From positions 23,883,376-23,947,375 of the forward strand of contig NC_079373.1 of the NCBI RefSeq assembly GCF_021018895.1: DNA of 64,000 nucleotides. The letters are read 5' to 3'. A program made the translations under genes and the position numbers. The notes under the pieces were generated by a model. That model ran no database searches. It saw nothing but the letters and a program-made list of their open reading frames with translations, and was not told the DNA's origin. Positions within the stretch are counted from its first letter, which is position 1, and each line of letters opens with the position of its first letter. The DNA is from Seriola aureovittata. Taxonomy: Eukaryota; Chordata; Actinopteri; Carangiformes; Carangidae. This document shows, in pieces, positions 24,051 to 37,457 of this stretch.

Positions 24051-24247
24051 TCATACTTGCTCATCATAATTGCACTGGTCATTACCATGAAACCCTAGAG
24101 GGCTGGTTGCTGTGTTATTTCCTTCCCTCTCTGTTCCTGCAGACTAATGACTAACATTTACTGACTAAATTACAACACACACGCAAACTGCGGACACATA
24201 ATCACAGAGACACAGGACATGCACACACCGGAGTACACCTTTAAATC

Positions 24248-24282
24248 TACAGTGGGGTCCAAAAGTCTGAGACCACTTTCTC
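24248..24282 (+). mobile_element. Tc1/mariner-like terminal fragment
   Basis: TACAGTGGGGTCCAAAAGTC then TGAGACCAC is a terminal sequence I recognise from Tc1/mariner-derived MITEs of fishes. It starts with TA, as those elements do. I found no matching opposite terminus in the window, so this is a solo end. Confidence 0.55.
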
Positions 24283-24973
24283 TAACTCTTACCCACGCCT
24301 CAATCTAACTTAAACCATAAAACTATCTCTTAAGGGATCAGATTGGCGTATTACATATATCGCATTATACCTTAGCAAGACCATGTGCCAGTCACAGTGG
24401 CAAGCAGCGTCGTGCCCATTGGTTCCTATTGAAGATGTTAAACTTTTAAATGGGTCAGAAATATATAGTTTCATTTAAAAAGATTTGCAACCTTGATTTT
24501 TTACATAAATATTTGTTGTTGCAGTTTAGTTGTATATAAAAGTCATTTCCAGGAGAGAGGGTGAAGTTTTTGGCAAACGTTACTCAAAGAGGAGTAAACT
24601 CTGCATTTGTTGGGGACTATTTTATGACGAGGATTAATATACATTTGGTGCACTAGTGAGTATTTATGGTAGTGGGATGGTGTATGAGGGAATGAACATG
24701 TCACCCAGTGCAATAGTGTGGCCCCCTGATGTGTTTTTTAATAGTTTTTGGACAACACTGGAGTTCTATGGCAGAGAGGAATTAGCCCTATCAGGCTTGA
24801 GCTGGATAAATAACACGTTTTAGTGGGTTTGTTGAATGAAAAATACAGCATATTACCAAACTTATGATCAATTAGCCCTCAAACAGCCTTTTGAAGAAGT
24901 TAAGACTGGACCAAATGTTGTCATTCTGAAAGCCTTAAACTCAAATCAGTCCTCACACAGATAGAAGCACAAG
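24283..24973. other. Unassigned sequence
   Basis: No gene or recognised element. Confidence 0.5.

Positions 24974-25034
<61 letters not shown>
24974..25034 (+). repeat. (AC)n microsatellite
   Basis: About 30 uninterrupted AC dinucleotides. Confidence 0.97.
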
Positions 25035-25035
<1 letters not shown>

Positions 25036-25105
25036 AAATCCAAGCACAATAATCCATTTTATGATGATGTTCACCAGTGGCAGTGTTCTGCTTCCTGTCA
25101 AAACA

Positions 25106-25140
<35 letters not shown>

Positions 25141-25160
25141 CAACAACACACACACACACA
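25106..25160 (+). repeat. (AC)n microsatellite, two blocks
   Basis: AC tracts at 25106-25138 and 25147-25160 separated by TCCAACAA. Confidence 0.95.
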
Positions 25161-25514
25161 GGAATGCAGACGGCCCTGATAAAATTGACCACCACCTGCC
25201 CGGCCATGACCCCTCCTCCCCTCCTGTTTTACAATGCAGGAGGAGTGTTAAATTGCCTTGACCCGTCGTTCAACTCGGCCAAATTGATCCTGAGGAGTGA
25301 GATGGATAGGATGGCGGGCGAGCCGACAGACGAACACAGTTCAGTTTACATGGTGGTTTCCTTCTGGTCAAGGTAAAGTAGCTGGTTAGTGGAGTTAATA
25401 TCAGCTGCGTTGGCCTGCTGTCACCACCTTTGTTTTATAAAAGAGGGAATAAAAGACTGGAAAGTGAACTGCTGTTTGAAGTCGTACTGCATTTTTCAAT
25501 TTTTTTTTTATTAT

Positions 25515-25975
25515 CTTTAAAGTGATACTCCACCCAAAATCCATCTATTCAAACAGGTGGCTGTGAAAAGTTTGTAGTTTATTTCTTCAATTTTAATTCA
25601 GTCAGTTCGAGAAAGATTTCGCTGTTGGCAGAAAAAGGTGCTAAAATATCCACATAAACTTTGTTATGTTACGTTCCAGTCAAAATGCGACCAAATGTGC
25701 TACTTCCATCAGCCTGGTCATGGATCATGGAGCTTACTGTACACTGGCTGTGCTCCCGTGTCCAGAAAGTTCAAGTACTCGTTTATGGGTTCTTCAAACA
25801 GAAGGTAGGACTCAACTGTAACCAAGAGTAATGAATCTAACGTTAAAATAGATAATACAGAAGCAATTGAGGACCAGTGCAGTAAATTAAACCATAAGCA
25901 TCCAACAACAAATACAGAAAATAAAAAGTAAACAAATAATACATAAAATGCAAAACAGAGAGACCAAACCAATCC
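25515..25975 (+). repeat. Probable dispersed repeat
   Basis: AAGTGATACTCCACCCAAAA, GAGAAAGATTTCGCTGTTGG and GCTGTGCTCCCGTGTCCAGA are phrases I recall from interspersed fish repeats. No terminal structure was identified and the boundaries are approximate. Confidence 0.4.
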
Positions 25976-27106
25976 TTCTTTAAATCTTTAGGTTTGTCAG
26001 ATATTTTTTTATTTATATCAGGAAAACCTGTCTAAAAGTTTTTATTCAGCACTAATGCATTGGGCATTTCGGAATAAATTAGGCACCAACACCCGGCATC
26101 AGTACCATCTAACACAGGCTGTCTACAGTGAAAAGGCTAGGAAATATCGTTAAACTCTTTATATAGAGAAAGGAAAATACTTTCATTCATATTACTGCAG
26201 GTATGGGACGATATTAAAGCCCTACAAAATGACTGGCCCCCTTTCTGGCATGTTTAAGTGGAGGAGAGCGGGGCAGAAAAGAAACTGGGGTAACACCTGT
26301 TCAAGTAATCCAGGACTACACCCACAGCTTCCCAGAAATGCTAAAATATCATCCCATACTTTCCTCTGTTTTTTCCACTCCTCTCCTCCTCTGCCCCTGC
26401 CCCGCTCACCCCTCGGGCCGGATAATAGAGAGCTGAGAGCGACAGCTGCACTTTAACTGCCCCAGGAGGGGGCATCGAGGGGGCGGGACTGTTGGAGAAA
26501 GGGGGCAATGAAAAGGAAACAAGGAACTGAAAATAAATTCTTTCCAAATGAGAAGGAGGAGAAAAAAGCATGTGAGTGAAAAGGTCGGTGAGGTCACACC
26601 TCACCTGCAAAGTCGCCCCACCCAGAGAGAAAGACGTGAGAAAAGCAAGATAACAGTAATTACATGCAGTAATTAGGCGTGAGGAGTGGGCAGGGGCCTG
26701 AGAGGTTCATGTTTCTCTAAGAAAACAATAACATCTTAAATATCTTAAATAATCTTAATATTGAGATACATCACATCACATCACAACAAATGGTCTGTTA
26801 ATAAAATATTTTATGTACGACTTGGATTAATTTAGGAATGATTGGGGGTTATAGGAAGGTTAGCCACACAGGAAGCTGCAGTCTAACAGAAGAAGAAAAA
26901 TCAAGGGATATAAAATTTGAATATTCCCCTTCATAAAATCCCTGGAAATCCTGCACCAGTGAGCATTGCTGCACTCTGTATAACCCTACTTCCAGGCTAG
27001 CCACAGGCCATCGATCTGCACAAAGGCCTTATGGGGCCCCCAAGGAGGGCGGAGCCATGGAGAATGGATGAAAGCGAGGAGGAGGGGGGTGTAACAGACG
27101 AGAATA
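25976..27106. other. Unassigned sequence
   Basis: Some G/A- and C/T-rich patches (26380-26580) but no recognised gene or element. Confidence 0.5.
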
Positions 27107-27110
27107 CCCC

Positions 27111-27141
<31 letters not shown>

Positions 27142-27152
27142 ACACACACACA
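27107..27152 (+). repeat. C21 run followed by (CA)n
   Basis: About 21 Cs, then about 12 CA dinucleotides. The C run is a candidate i-motif/G4 site on opposite strands. Confidence 0.95.
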
Positions 27153-30100
27153 CTCCCCAACCTCCAATGGAGGGCTGATTTCATGCTGTCTGGGAAGCAG
27201 AGGGGACAGAGCGAGGAAACACTTTTGAATCTGCAAACGTGTGAATGTGCCTCTTCCATGTTGTGTGAGTTTGTGTAACCCTGAGTGTGTGGGAGTAACT
27301 GGAAGTGCTGGTGCCGGGACACTGAAAGGTGTCAAATGTTTTTGTGTGAAGTAGAGGAGGGATTAGCAGCAGGACAATGGAGGGGCAGTAATCCCTGTTT
27401 TTCCATTCCTTCCTCCTTCTCCCTCCATCCTCCCTTTCCCCGCTCCCTGGCGAGGTTCCTTTTCTTTTCTGCTGGTGTGTTTGCATTTACAACTGTGAGA
27501 GAAAGTTAAATCACAATAAGAGGGAAACTGACTTGGATTGGAGGAGGTTATCAGGGAGTATAGGGGGTGTTTGGGAACGAAAAGAAAACAAGTTGATTAG
27601 CCGTTGTAGAGCCGACAGCTCAACTGTTGATGGTTGACTGCCACTGAGAATCTGTGACCGACCCAGTCTCATGTGTCTGGCACCGCTCAACCCTCAAACC
27701 CTCAAACTCTGAGCAAGACAAATCATCGGCGGAGACAGTTGAAGAAGAAGGAGAAAGACCGGCTGTTTACTCTACCAAATCCACAGTTCCACCCATTGGC
27801 TGTGGTTTCTTCCTCCGTGCCAGCTGGAAGTTTTCACATGAAGTTGGTTGGCTAGCTGGTTCTGGTGGTGTTGTTAATCGTATTGACATTTGTAGATGCC
27901 AAATGTATGTGCATGTCGGTCGTTTTTTTTAAGTGCAGCTTTTAACAGAACACATAAAGCAGAACAATGTGATTCTGGTTGTTTGAGGTGCGTCAGTTGC
28001 TCTCAGAGGGAACATCTGGTAACTGGGAAGGTCAGAGGTTAAGATGTGTGTGTTCAAGAGCAGCAATCTGTTTTTTAAGGAGTGGCTGAGACCATACACC
28101 CATGTTTGTGCTACTGGCACCTTGACACACCAGTTATTTGTGTGACAGAATGTTGTGTTCATCCAGTCGCTACCACACGGTGAATCTTTTCGTAGCTAAT
28201 CGTACAATTATTGCTTAAAGGCAGCTTGAAGGAGTATAACAGCAAAATCAAACCCAGACATGATAGAAAAATGTTGATAGATTCACGTAGGTCTTATGTG
28301 AGCAGAGAAATAACATGGCTGCTAAATTCAGAAGAAAACATCCAATTAAAATTCAAATTAAACTAAAAAAACAGATGCTTTGTGCCATAAGCATCACTTG
28401 ATTAGCCAGAAATTAATCATGCCAGTCAGAGAGAAATCCCATGATGCATTGTCAGTCGGTCCACTGTAAACTTGCATGCACACTCTTTCAGCCAATTTGC
28501 TGTATAACCATTCACAGTTAAAGGGTTTATTCAGAAAGGAATATGGCTTAGTGCAACGGCTGCACTCCTGCCACAGGTCTTGTGTTTGAAGAGAAGTAAC
28601 ACAGGAGTGCTGATGACAGTACCAGGTCAAATGGTGTGGAAAAGCATCACCTCCCAGTGTGACAGAAAAAAAAAAAAAAAAAAACACTAAAGAGAGGTGC
28701 TGGGGTTAAAGGTCAGGGGCTTCCTGCAGGCTGTGAAGCAGCGTTTTTCCTGTGGTCCATTCATTCTGCCACTGGTGGGGGCAGCAGGGGTCACCGGGCG
28801 GGTTAAGAGGTCGGCTTTTGAGTTGACAGAGAAAGAGTTAGAGGGGAGAGATGGGCAGATAAAGGGTGGTGGCTGCTCCGTCTTGGCTGAGAGGAGCTGA
28901 ATAGAAGCAGGTTTATTTAAGTTTATGTGACAAGGTTATTAATGTTCTCTCTTACCAGGGTTTGAGTGAACGGCGTCTCAGTGCCACATGCATAGACATA
29001 TAATGAAATCCTGAGCCTGTTTTGAAGAAACAGGTGGATATTTTTCCCAAAAAAACATTAGTTTTCTTTTTTACCGTGAGTTAGACGAGAAGTTCAATAT
29101 CACTTTCAATGCCGTGTATTTGGTACAGAGATTTTAGGAGGTGTTTTGGTCGAGCTTAGTGCAAAACGGGGAGCAGGTGAAGATGGTTAATCTCCTGCAA
29201 ACAGCTGCAAGATTTCTTGTCTTGTTAGGAAGCAACCAACACATTAGCCAACTGGGTTTTTTTTTTCAGATTTTGAATGAATTTTTTAAAGCAACACATG
29301 AAACCACAACTTGGGAACACAGGAAAAGGACGAAAACCTGGTAACTCCTCATCTTGAAGGGTCAACCCGATGACTCAGTCCCCAGCTCCGGCTCCCTCCC
29401 TGTCGCTGTCCTATCCAATAAAGGCATACAAATATATATATATATGTCATATACTGTGTTATACATGCTACATAATTATTCTACGGTCACAACGACGCCA
29501 TCATACAACCCCGTGAAACATACATTTTGCTCTTTTCAGTCTTGCAGATACTTAAACATGATCGCAGAGAGAAAGGAGTTAATTAAGCTTTTCACATGGA
29601 GACTGAGTAGAGAAAGAAAAGAGTTGCATCGTGCCGCCTGCACCGTCAGCCATAGGTAAACGCTGCAGTGATCGCCTTTAGTTAGCTGAAAGTTCCCTGT
29701 GCTGAAAACATGTCAGTTGAATTAAAAACTGTTTGTAGTACAGCTTCTTTAAATATATTTCTACAAATTCTGTTTTTATCAGTTTGTGTTTAAATAATAA
29801 AGTTGAGGGTAAAAACGGTAGAAAAAGCTAATAAATGATTCCTGTGAATCTAAATTGACTGTATGTGCAAGATACTTGGAAAACTAAGAGTTAATAGAAG
29901 CTCAGGAAAGTGGAAAAGCAGGTCTGCACAGTGATGGGTGTTAACTGGAGGTTATTTGGCTGACTTCAGGATGACCTCTTGACATGTCAGCGGCTTTGCA
30001 AGTTGAAACCACTGCACGATCTCTGTCCCGTCATGAACTGTTTGTGCTTCATGCGGATGGCCTCACGTAACACCTGGTCACACCCCGGTCCCATAAACAG

Positions 30101-32275
30101 AAAACATCCTTACATCACCGTCTCAAGTTCAACCACGGGGTTTGTCGGAAAGCTGCGGAGACAGGATGAACTGCGCAGAACCTCCGTTTCTTGTTTTTAC
30201 TTTGTATACCGCGACACCAAGTACATCCCCTCCTGCTGTTAATACATCTGTCTACATTCTCACCCAGATTAGCCACAGGCCGCAGCCTCCCCATTGTGTA
30301 ACACATGGACGGGTAAGATAAATGGGGAAAGTGTGTCAAAACAGACAGCTGGCCCGCAGTAAGGCAAGGGCAAGGTTGTACTCAATGTAGTTTTCATTCT
30401 TTGCAGTTGTATCATGACATAACATGACTGTGTTGCACAAGTTCTAAATTGATCACTCTTATTCTCCCATTATGAATGACAATACTGGGAACATTGTAGA
30501 ACTTATTTTCTGCATTCACACTAGTAACCTGGAATGACCTCTGAACTGTCAAAGTGTTTGTTTGTTTTTTTTACCTTACTGTGCTCAGCTATATGCAAAC
30601 TGAACTTCCCCCGGGACAACAAATCAGCTTGTTCCGCAGTTTGAGTTTCCTCCACCACACTACCAATAATCTTATAGAGCCATTTAGACCTGTAATGCCA
30701 AATTGAATAAATATGAGATCTTAATTTTCTTCAAACAAGGGAAGAAAAAGAACTATTGGTGAAATAAACTTATTTCAAGAGTGTGCAAGAATTAGTGACT
30801 AGCTAATGACACAGTTTTGCTGCTGGAGAATAAATACATTATTTTGATATTAGTTACTTTATTCATGTAGAGAAATAAATAATAAAGGGCAGATTCTGAA
30901 TCAGCACTGTGGCTATGGAGCAAACTTGTGGCCCTAACAGATTTCTGGAAAAGGTATGAATGGTCACATGTCACTGTGTTTCTGTGTGTGTGTGCTTGCC
31001 TGAGTACGAGCATTAAACAACAGCGTCACCTTCAAAACATGCATCAGTTATGCAACATAAGTTTGACAGCGATCCCGACCGCTGTGGTTCTGGTACATAG
31101 TTTGGGTTAATTGCAGCCAATGATTCTCAGGTTGTTTCGTTAGTTCGGAGAACAGAGTAACACCACACCCTGTGGTTTAAGATTAATGCTAATCACTCAT
31201 GTTTAATATTCAGTGACATGGCATGAAGTGATCTGCTCTAAGATTCCAGTTTACATTCTATTTGAATAATGGTTGCTATTATTCAACAGGTTATGATGTA
31301 ATTATGTTGGTGTATGTATTTTTAAATCTTGTTCCGTGTGCACTTTGTTTTTCACTTTGAGCTCCTGCCCCGTTCAAGGTCTCTGCTCCACCAGGAAGTT
31401 AAGTGTTATTGTAGCATGAAGCACATGTGGTTAATTTACACAAAGACACACATTTTGAAAGGTTGTTGAACTTTTGAGGTGTATTAATACACTTTTTTTT
31501 TGTTGTAATTATTAACAAATTAAATATCCAAAGCTAAAATAAAGGTGTAACTTAGTCTTTGTTAATTGGTGCTTCTCAGTGCTAAAGACTGAACGCCGAG
31601 GTCAAAGGTCAAACACAGGTCATGATCTTTTGATATTTCCGCTGCTTTCACTAATGATAGAGTACAAAACAGGTGGTTGAGTTGAGCTGAAAGAAGAATT
31701 TCTGCCTGTCAGGATCACACCACAACTGCTGAAGTGTGTACATACACGGATGTCAGCGGTTTTTACATGTGGGCTCATTATTTTTCTGTCCTGCACAAAC
31801 AGGTTGTGGAATCCGGGGCGGAGGAGTGAAAGGAGCAGGGACGGGTGGGGGTGGGTGGAGGGTAAAGAGGAGGTGAAAGACAGGTTCTGGGTGCAGGCGT
31901 GCATGTGTGGAGTGCAGGTGGACAGGATGGTGACGTGTTGCTGAGAGGTTCGCCAGCTGCCATATCATACAGATCCGGGGGTTCACAGCACGGGCAGAGG
32001 TGAGATGTGCTGACGAGTGCAGAACACGCTCCTGCTAACATCCACATTAAACTGCAAGTATTCTCCTTAAACTTATCACCATGAGGTAAATGCTGATCGC
32101 AAAACGACACCAGCAGCATTTAGATTGGTTCCCTATAAGCCTCGCTTTCACTATGCCATTCTATCCTCCACCGTGGATTTCGTGGACAATTGAAAGCTCG
32201 ATTATGGCACAAAGGAAGCGTCAGCCATTGTGCGACCAAACAGAAAGATGATAGTACTTTTGTTTTCCTCTGTAG
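27153..32275. other. Long unassigned stretch
   Basis: No supported gene. Minor features are a poly-A run at 28666-28684, a short (AT)n at about 29430-29446, and a decayed dispersed repeat at 29040-29100 (GAGTTAGACGAGAAGTTCAA). Remaining sequence is non-repetitive. Confidence 0.5.
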
Positions 32276-32415
32276 CTATCGGTAGCTTTTCCCCAGAAAG
32301 CGGATACGGCGGAAGATGGAGCAATAACCAGGGTAACTGTGGAAAATCTACCTGGCAAAAGAAAAAGAGGAGGATAAGGCAAAGTAGGCGAGGACAAAGA
32401 GCGATAGAAACAGAG
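32276..32415 (+). other. Exon-like segment with flanking splice signals (unproven)
   Basis: A pyrimidine-rich TTTTGTTTTCCTCTGTAG ends at 32275 and AG|GTAAGA starts an intron-like donor at 32416, bracketing 140 bp. One frame is open throughout (within 32230-32427) and encodes a basic stretch, QKKKRRIRQSRRGQR, that resembles a nuclear localisation signal. I do not recognise the protein. The surrounding text (32150-32690) feels like an interspersed repeat, so it may be a transposon-derived exon or coincidence. Confidence 0.25.
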
Positions 32416-34224
32416 GTAAGACGGTGAATCTCGGATTCATGGTCGGACTGAGATAGAAATTCAGCTCTGGACTTAACAACTGTGATTGGAGAGAAAGCTA
32501 GTGAAGAGAATGATAGGACAAGTAACAACATTACAGATGTCTTTTTTTTTTTGACTATTTTCATGGTTGTTTCTTGCTTTGTCAGGCTGAAAGCGGGAGC
32601 CATGTCGCTAACGCTCCCGCTGGCAGCCAGAAACAAACATCTATCATTCACTGTTCGTTTAATCTAAATAAAAGAACACGTTTTCTGTTGGCGGCCTCTC
32701 TAAAATGAGCAGTGGGGAAACTATCTTCTGTTGTATGTACCCGGCACAGCACAGATATTAACAAGCTAAGGGGGGGAAGTTATCTCTTGCTGACTAAATC
32801 TAAGAACATACCTTTTCCACTCTATTATAACCCTCCATCCACATTAAACTGGTATTTTTCCACATCTAAAAAGTGAATGTAGCACGTGGACGTAGTCTTA
32901 ACCCCTTCTGCCCTCTCTCTCTCTTTTCTTTTCATTCACACACACATGCTGACGAATAGGAACAACACTTCCTGCTCTATCACACCTCCTGTTCCTGCAA
33001 ACTCAAACAGAAGATCTGGTTGTTTTTTTGTTTTTTTTTTGTACAAATCTGTACTTTTGTTCACTCTTGCTAAAGACAAAAAATGCCCACACATAAGAGA
33101 GGTCAAGTGGAGTAGATCTGTGCAGCAGCCGCATCCAAAATGGCTCCCAGAGAGTAACCTGTGAAACAAAGTGAGAACATTAAATGAACACAAGATCATA
33201 GTGCTGTACAGACATGCACAAACACACACACACACACACACGCTACGTGCAAGTACACAAACAAACAAGTGCTGGTACACTTATTCACACTCACACACAC
33301 ACACACACACACTTAGTCACACACTGTGAAACAGGATAGTGAAGATCTCTGGATCTCAGCCAAAGCAAGACTACCTGAATGGTGCTTGGCACTGCTGAAC
33401 ATTCTGCGTGCACTCCCACATTGTCACGTGCGAGGTGTCTCTTTCCGTGTCCTCCAGGCTTTTCATGCCTCATTTTGAATGCTTTTGTCTCCGGAACAAA
33501 ACAAGAATTTAACTCAGGTGTCAACAATGGGTTCATGTCTCCGGGACACCGTCAGCTGACACTCGGCCAAGAAGAAGCTGAATTCTCTTCCTCTCCTGCA
33601 GACTGGTGAATAAATGCAAAGATAACAAACACTACTATTGGAAAAAGCCACTCTTTGGGCCTGACAGGGATTTTATGATAAATAAAAGTGATTTGTACAT
33701 GTTTTAAAGTAGTGCCTGCATAATTAAATTAGTGGAACATTTATTTATTATTCAATTACATGCAGAGTGTTTTAATTCATACTTACACACTGATTGCGCA
33801 CTTAAGTGTGCAAACAGCAGAAAACACCTGCATGTGTCTAAATGTGGACAAATGAAGAGTACTTGAAGAAGTGAAGTGGTGCAGCACTCTGGTGATGGTT
33901 CAGGGGGGCGGAGAGACGAGTCGGGCCACAGTGTCATCTGTACTCAAAACTCTGGCTCGTCTTCTTTAGTGCACATCTGTGATGTGATCGACCCGCTGCG
34001 ACCCCGGTGGGGAGGAAGTGGTGTGGAAACACGTGACAAATGGCGTCATAAAGAAACCGCAAGGCCAGCGTCGAGGTGTGATGTAGCACACTTGGGTGAC
34101 AGGTGAAGAATAGTCGACCTGTGTGTGCTACTCTCCTTCGAAGATTTGGTTTTACCTAGAATCTGTTCTTACACCTCCACTACTATTTTACTGAGTATAC
34201 TTTATTTTATTTTATCATGCATTT
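32416..34224. other. Unassigned sequence with two (CA)n tracts
   Basis: (CA)n tracts lie at about 33221-33241 and 33285-33312. Otherwise nothing is recognised. Confidence 0.55.
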
Positions 34225-34735
34225 TTAAATTGTTACAGGCTCCGTCCACACATTGTTTTCATATTAAAGGTCAATTTTTTCCTCTTCTCCTGTGTTTTAT
34301 CTGAAGTGTTGATCCATAAGAAGATATATTTGTGGTTTTAAGAACCAAAAACCATCTCGGTGTAGTTTTTACATCTCCTCTCAGGCGTCTCCCTGGAGCT
34401 CCGGGAATCTGAGCCTCTCTTCTGATTGGCTGACTGTTTTTCTGAGTGATTGAATAAAAATACAGCATATTTCAGGTAAAAACACTCGTTTTGGATGATG
34501 GGTGCAGTATGTGGAACACACTATGAAAGAGGAACAGTGCTGGTGAAAAGTCTCCATTTTCTGACCTCCAAAACTCTTGAGCAGTGTGGGCGCCAGGCGT
34601 AAACACAGAAGAACTGGAGTCTTTTAAAAATAAAATGTAGTAGTGCGGATGCAGCTTCAGTTGCATTTCCACAGCCGTGATTTCCAGCAGCGGTGCACTG
34701 ACCTCATCGACATAAACTCTATTTGACATCTCAGC
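34225..34735. mobile_element. Non-autonomous DNA-transposon-like repeat, family P (decayed)
   Basis: CTCCGTCCACACATTGTTTTC at one end and GTGGGCGCCAGGCGTAAAC, TGTAGTAGTGCGGATGCAG at the other are the complementary 'GTCCACACTA / TAGTGTGGAC' end motifs of a palindromic fish repeat I recall. The same motifs recur at 47.9-48.5 kb. No coding capacity. Superfamily uncertain. Confidence 0.45.
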
Positions 34736-35160
34736 CTATAGCTTCAATAAAAATGAGTCACAGCGAGCTCCCGCCCATTGTTTCCCCCGCGTACGTGTTC
34801 TGTACTTCTCACCTTTGAAACCGACATCAAAGCATCTCAGCGTGCGATCGCTCTAATCAGCCCATATCTGTGTAAAATCTACATGAAGAGGTCTGGAGCG
34901 GCAGCAGAGACGCACACACTTCATTCCCCTCACATGCAAACAAGGAACCTGGCTGACCTCAACTTGATCCTGCTGTCTGGAGTTACAACAAACCAGAGGA
35001 ATAATGAGGAATAAAGCTCTTTTTTATTTTTTTCTTCCTTTTACTGCCACCCTGAGAGGAAGTCACTAAATGAGGGAGAGGGAGGGGAGCAGTAAAGCCA
35101 GGGGCTATCTGTGTGTTTACAACCCCTCATATAAAAACAAAAAGAGAGGAGCAGTATATT
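34736..35160. other. Unassigned sequence
   Basis: Nothing recognised. Confidence 0.5.
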
Positions 35161-35161
35161 A

Positions 35162-35216
35162 GATGCCGGATAGCTGAGTGGTAATGCTAAGGCCTTCTGA
35201 TCTGGAAACAGATGTC
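35162..35216 (+). mobile_element. tRNA-head-like fragment
   Basis: GCCGGATAGCTGAGTGGTAA contains a good box A (TAGCTGAGTGG) with a type-II-like anticodon region after it, but no box B follows before (TG)-rich sequence. It looks like a truncated SINE head or tRNA pseudogene. Confidence 0.4.
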
Positions 35217-35764
35217 CCCCCTGTGTGTGATTGTGCGTTTGTGTTTCGTATGCTTTACTGGTGACTGCACACCTGAAAATGCGCTGTGGTAAAATTCCAA
35301 GATGGGACAACAAACCTTGTTCCCAGCAGAGTCAAATTTATTCATATAGTCCAAAATCACAAATTTCCCTCAAAGGATTCAACAAGTTTACGACATTCAT
35401 CACCTTCTCTCCGTAAACCCTCCTGCTTTTAGACAGACTACATCTTCTCTCAGCTAAAACCCCACCGTCTGATCTGCCACCTCATGATTAACACATGATA
35501 AAAGTCAGGGAACGCCACACTTGAGTCTTGAGTAGCTTAGTTTAAAAAATGCACCAGCACCATACAAAGGAACCCGTGGCTTAATCTGCTTAATGATGGT
35601 TTTCTCTTTTTTTGTGTGTGACATCTGACCACAGCTAAAAACTGTAGCACAGCAAGGGAACACAGCACCACAGGATCACATCTAATAGCTTCAGCGCTCA
35701 TGAGCCTGCAGACGACCTGGTGCACAGATAGTCACAATAAACATACATACACCTGTAGGCGATA

Positions 35765-36065
35765 AGGCTATATCCACATTATTATGTTTTCATTTTAAAA
35801 AGGTGTTTTAAAATAAAAATGTCCTTCCTGACGACCGTTTTTGAATAGCTGCAAGTGAAGACAACAAGGTAAGACCCAATCAGGAGGTGAATGTGGACGT
35901 CTTCGTCTTCATTTCAGGTCTCTGTTTTTGTCCAGACCGAAATGCAACCAAACTAAAAACGGGTTCAGCAGCGTTTGAAAAATCAACAGGCATGTGGATG
36001 TCGGGTGAAAACAGAGACGCCGATGGTTATGCATACACGTTTAGGCAAATAAAACTACCTGGTAA
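35765..36065. mobile_element. Family P repeat, decayed copy
   Basis: ATATCCACATTATTATGTTTTC, CTCTGTTTTTGTCCAGACCG and ATGTGGATGTCGGGTG echo the family P end motifs seen at 47880-48500. A 72-codon frame in it is not credible as a gene. Confidence 0.4.
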
Positions 36066-36565
36066 AGGTCACGAAAAGATCAGCTGCTGCTTTTTGTTCA
36101 GCTAATTGTTTTAAAAGTATTAAAAATGCCAGCTGTTGTGCAGATGTTCAGGAGATTGATGATGTTCTCACATTCAACATTGTTGCTACAAACTGACTTT
36201 TTGCAGAAGCAGAAACATTAATGTTTTCTGTTTCATTATCGGGTTTTATTCTCATGTAACAGACACAAATAATAAAACCACTCGTCCCAGGTCAAAGGGA
36301 ATAAAGTTGTCACATAGAAATACACAAAAAACGGACTTGACATTCACATGATGCACGATAACTTGCATGATAAGCTTCTATCACATTTCTCTGTGAACCA
36401 TCAACCGATCTTAATGTGGAGGTGTGTTCTTCGGGGGGCTGTGTGCTTTTACCGATCCTGTTGTTAGGCTTAATGAGCTGGTGAGGGGTGCGGAGGAATA
36501 AGGTTTAGGGATGTTGCAGGTCAATAAAAGCCAACAGCCGACGGCTAATTAAAGGAAAAGGGAAT
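36066..36565. other. Unassigned sequence
   Basis: Nothing recognised. Confidence 0.5.
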
Positions 36566-36594
36566 GAGGGGGGGTGGGGGGGGGGTGGGGGGGT
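36566..36594 (+). repeat. G-rich tract (G4 candidate)
   Basis: Runs of five to nine Gs separated by single Ts. Confidence 0.9.
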
Positions 36595-36762
36595 CCAGGA
36601 AGGAAGGAAGCACCACGGCTACGTTAGCACGCTGGTACTGAAGTCGCTGTGGCAAAGCAGATGGGAGGCAGGCTAATGGTTGGAGAGCTGCGGGGGATGA
36701 TATCAAAAGAGCTGCTGAGGAAAGCAGAGTGGTGGTGTACAGGCTGTGCTGAGAGGAGGGGG

Positions 36763-37457
36763 GTGGGGGGTGGGGTGTGTGTGTGTGTGTGTTTGTGTGT
36801 ATGTGTGTGTGGGGGTGGGGGGTGGGGGGTGGGGGGTGGGGGGTGTTCCTCCACTCTGGGCTTTTATGGCCAAACAAGAATGTTGGTGTAATCGGGCTTG
36901 TTTAGTCTGGTCAGATAACAAGGAACATTTACAATGGCCCTGTTGGGACGAGGTCTGTTTGATGTGTGGTCTGGCACAGAAAACGTGAGGAGAGGTCATG
37001 TTTACTGAACATCATAAAACAGGCATGTGTTTAGTTACTCACACACTCATAAAGTTGCCTGTTTTCATGCATTCAGTGCACTCGTGAGGACCCTCCATTC
37101 ATTCTCTTTAAAGTGTATTCAGAAAGTACCGCTCCACTTTGTTCACATTTTGTTATGTTGCAGCCTTTTGATGAAATCACTTGTCTTTTGACATTTTCCC
37201 CCCTCATCAATCTGGGCTTAATACTTTATAATTTGTCCCCTAACCCCCCTGTGGTGAAAATCCAGTGTTTAACCTTGTTAACGTGTCCATATAGTGTTTG
37301 TTTATATAATACCAGATATATCAGGAGTGAAGTAAGCGGTCAACACCATGACTGAGTATTTCCACCTTGGAACTGCAGTGAAACCAATGACAGTCTCATA
37401 AAAACAGAGTGCACTGATCTTTCACCTGTCAACCTGGAGCATGCAGGCGCTGGTAGT
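36763..37457 (+). repeat. Tandem segmental duplication, copy 1 (about 688 bp)
   Basis: This copy begins in a G/T-rich tract (GGGGTGGGGGGT words, then (TG)n, then more G runs to 36845) and runs to GCAGGCGCTGGTAGTGGGG. Unique sequence from 36847 to 37454 reappears 688 bp downstream; every line I compared was identical. An embedded Tc1-like terminus is at 37108-37210 (GTGTATTCAGAAAGTACCGC, CACATTTTGTTATGTTGCAG). Confidence 0.92.

Noticed and set aside
35162..35216. Functional tRNA gene
   Set aside because: A good box A but no box B, no closed acceptor stem and no terminator at the right distance.
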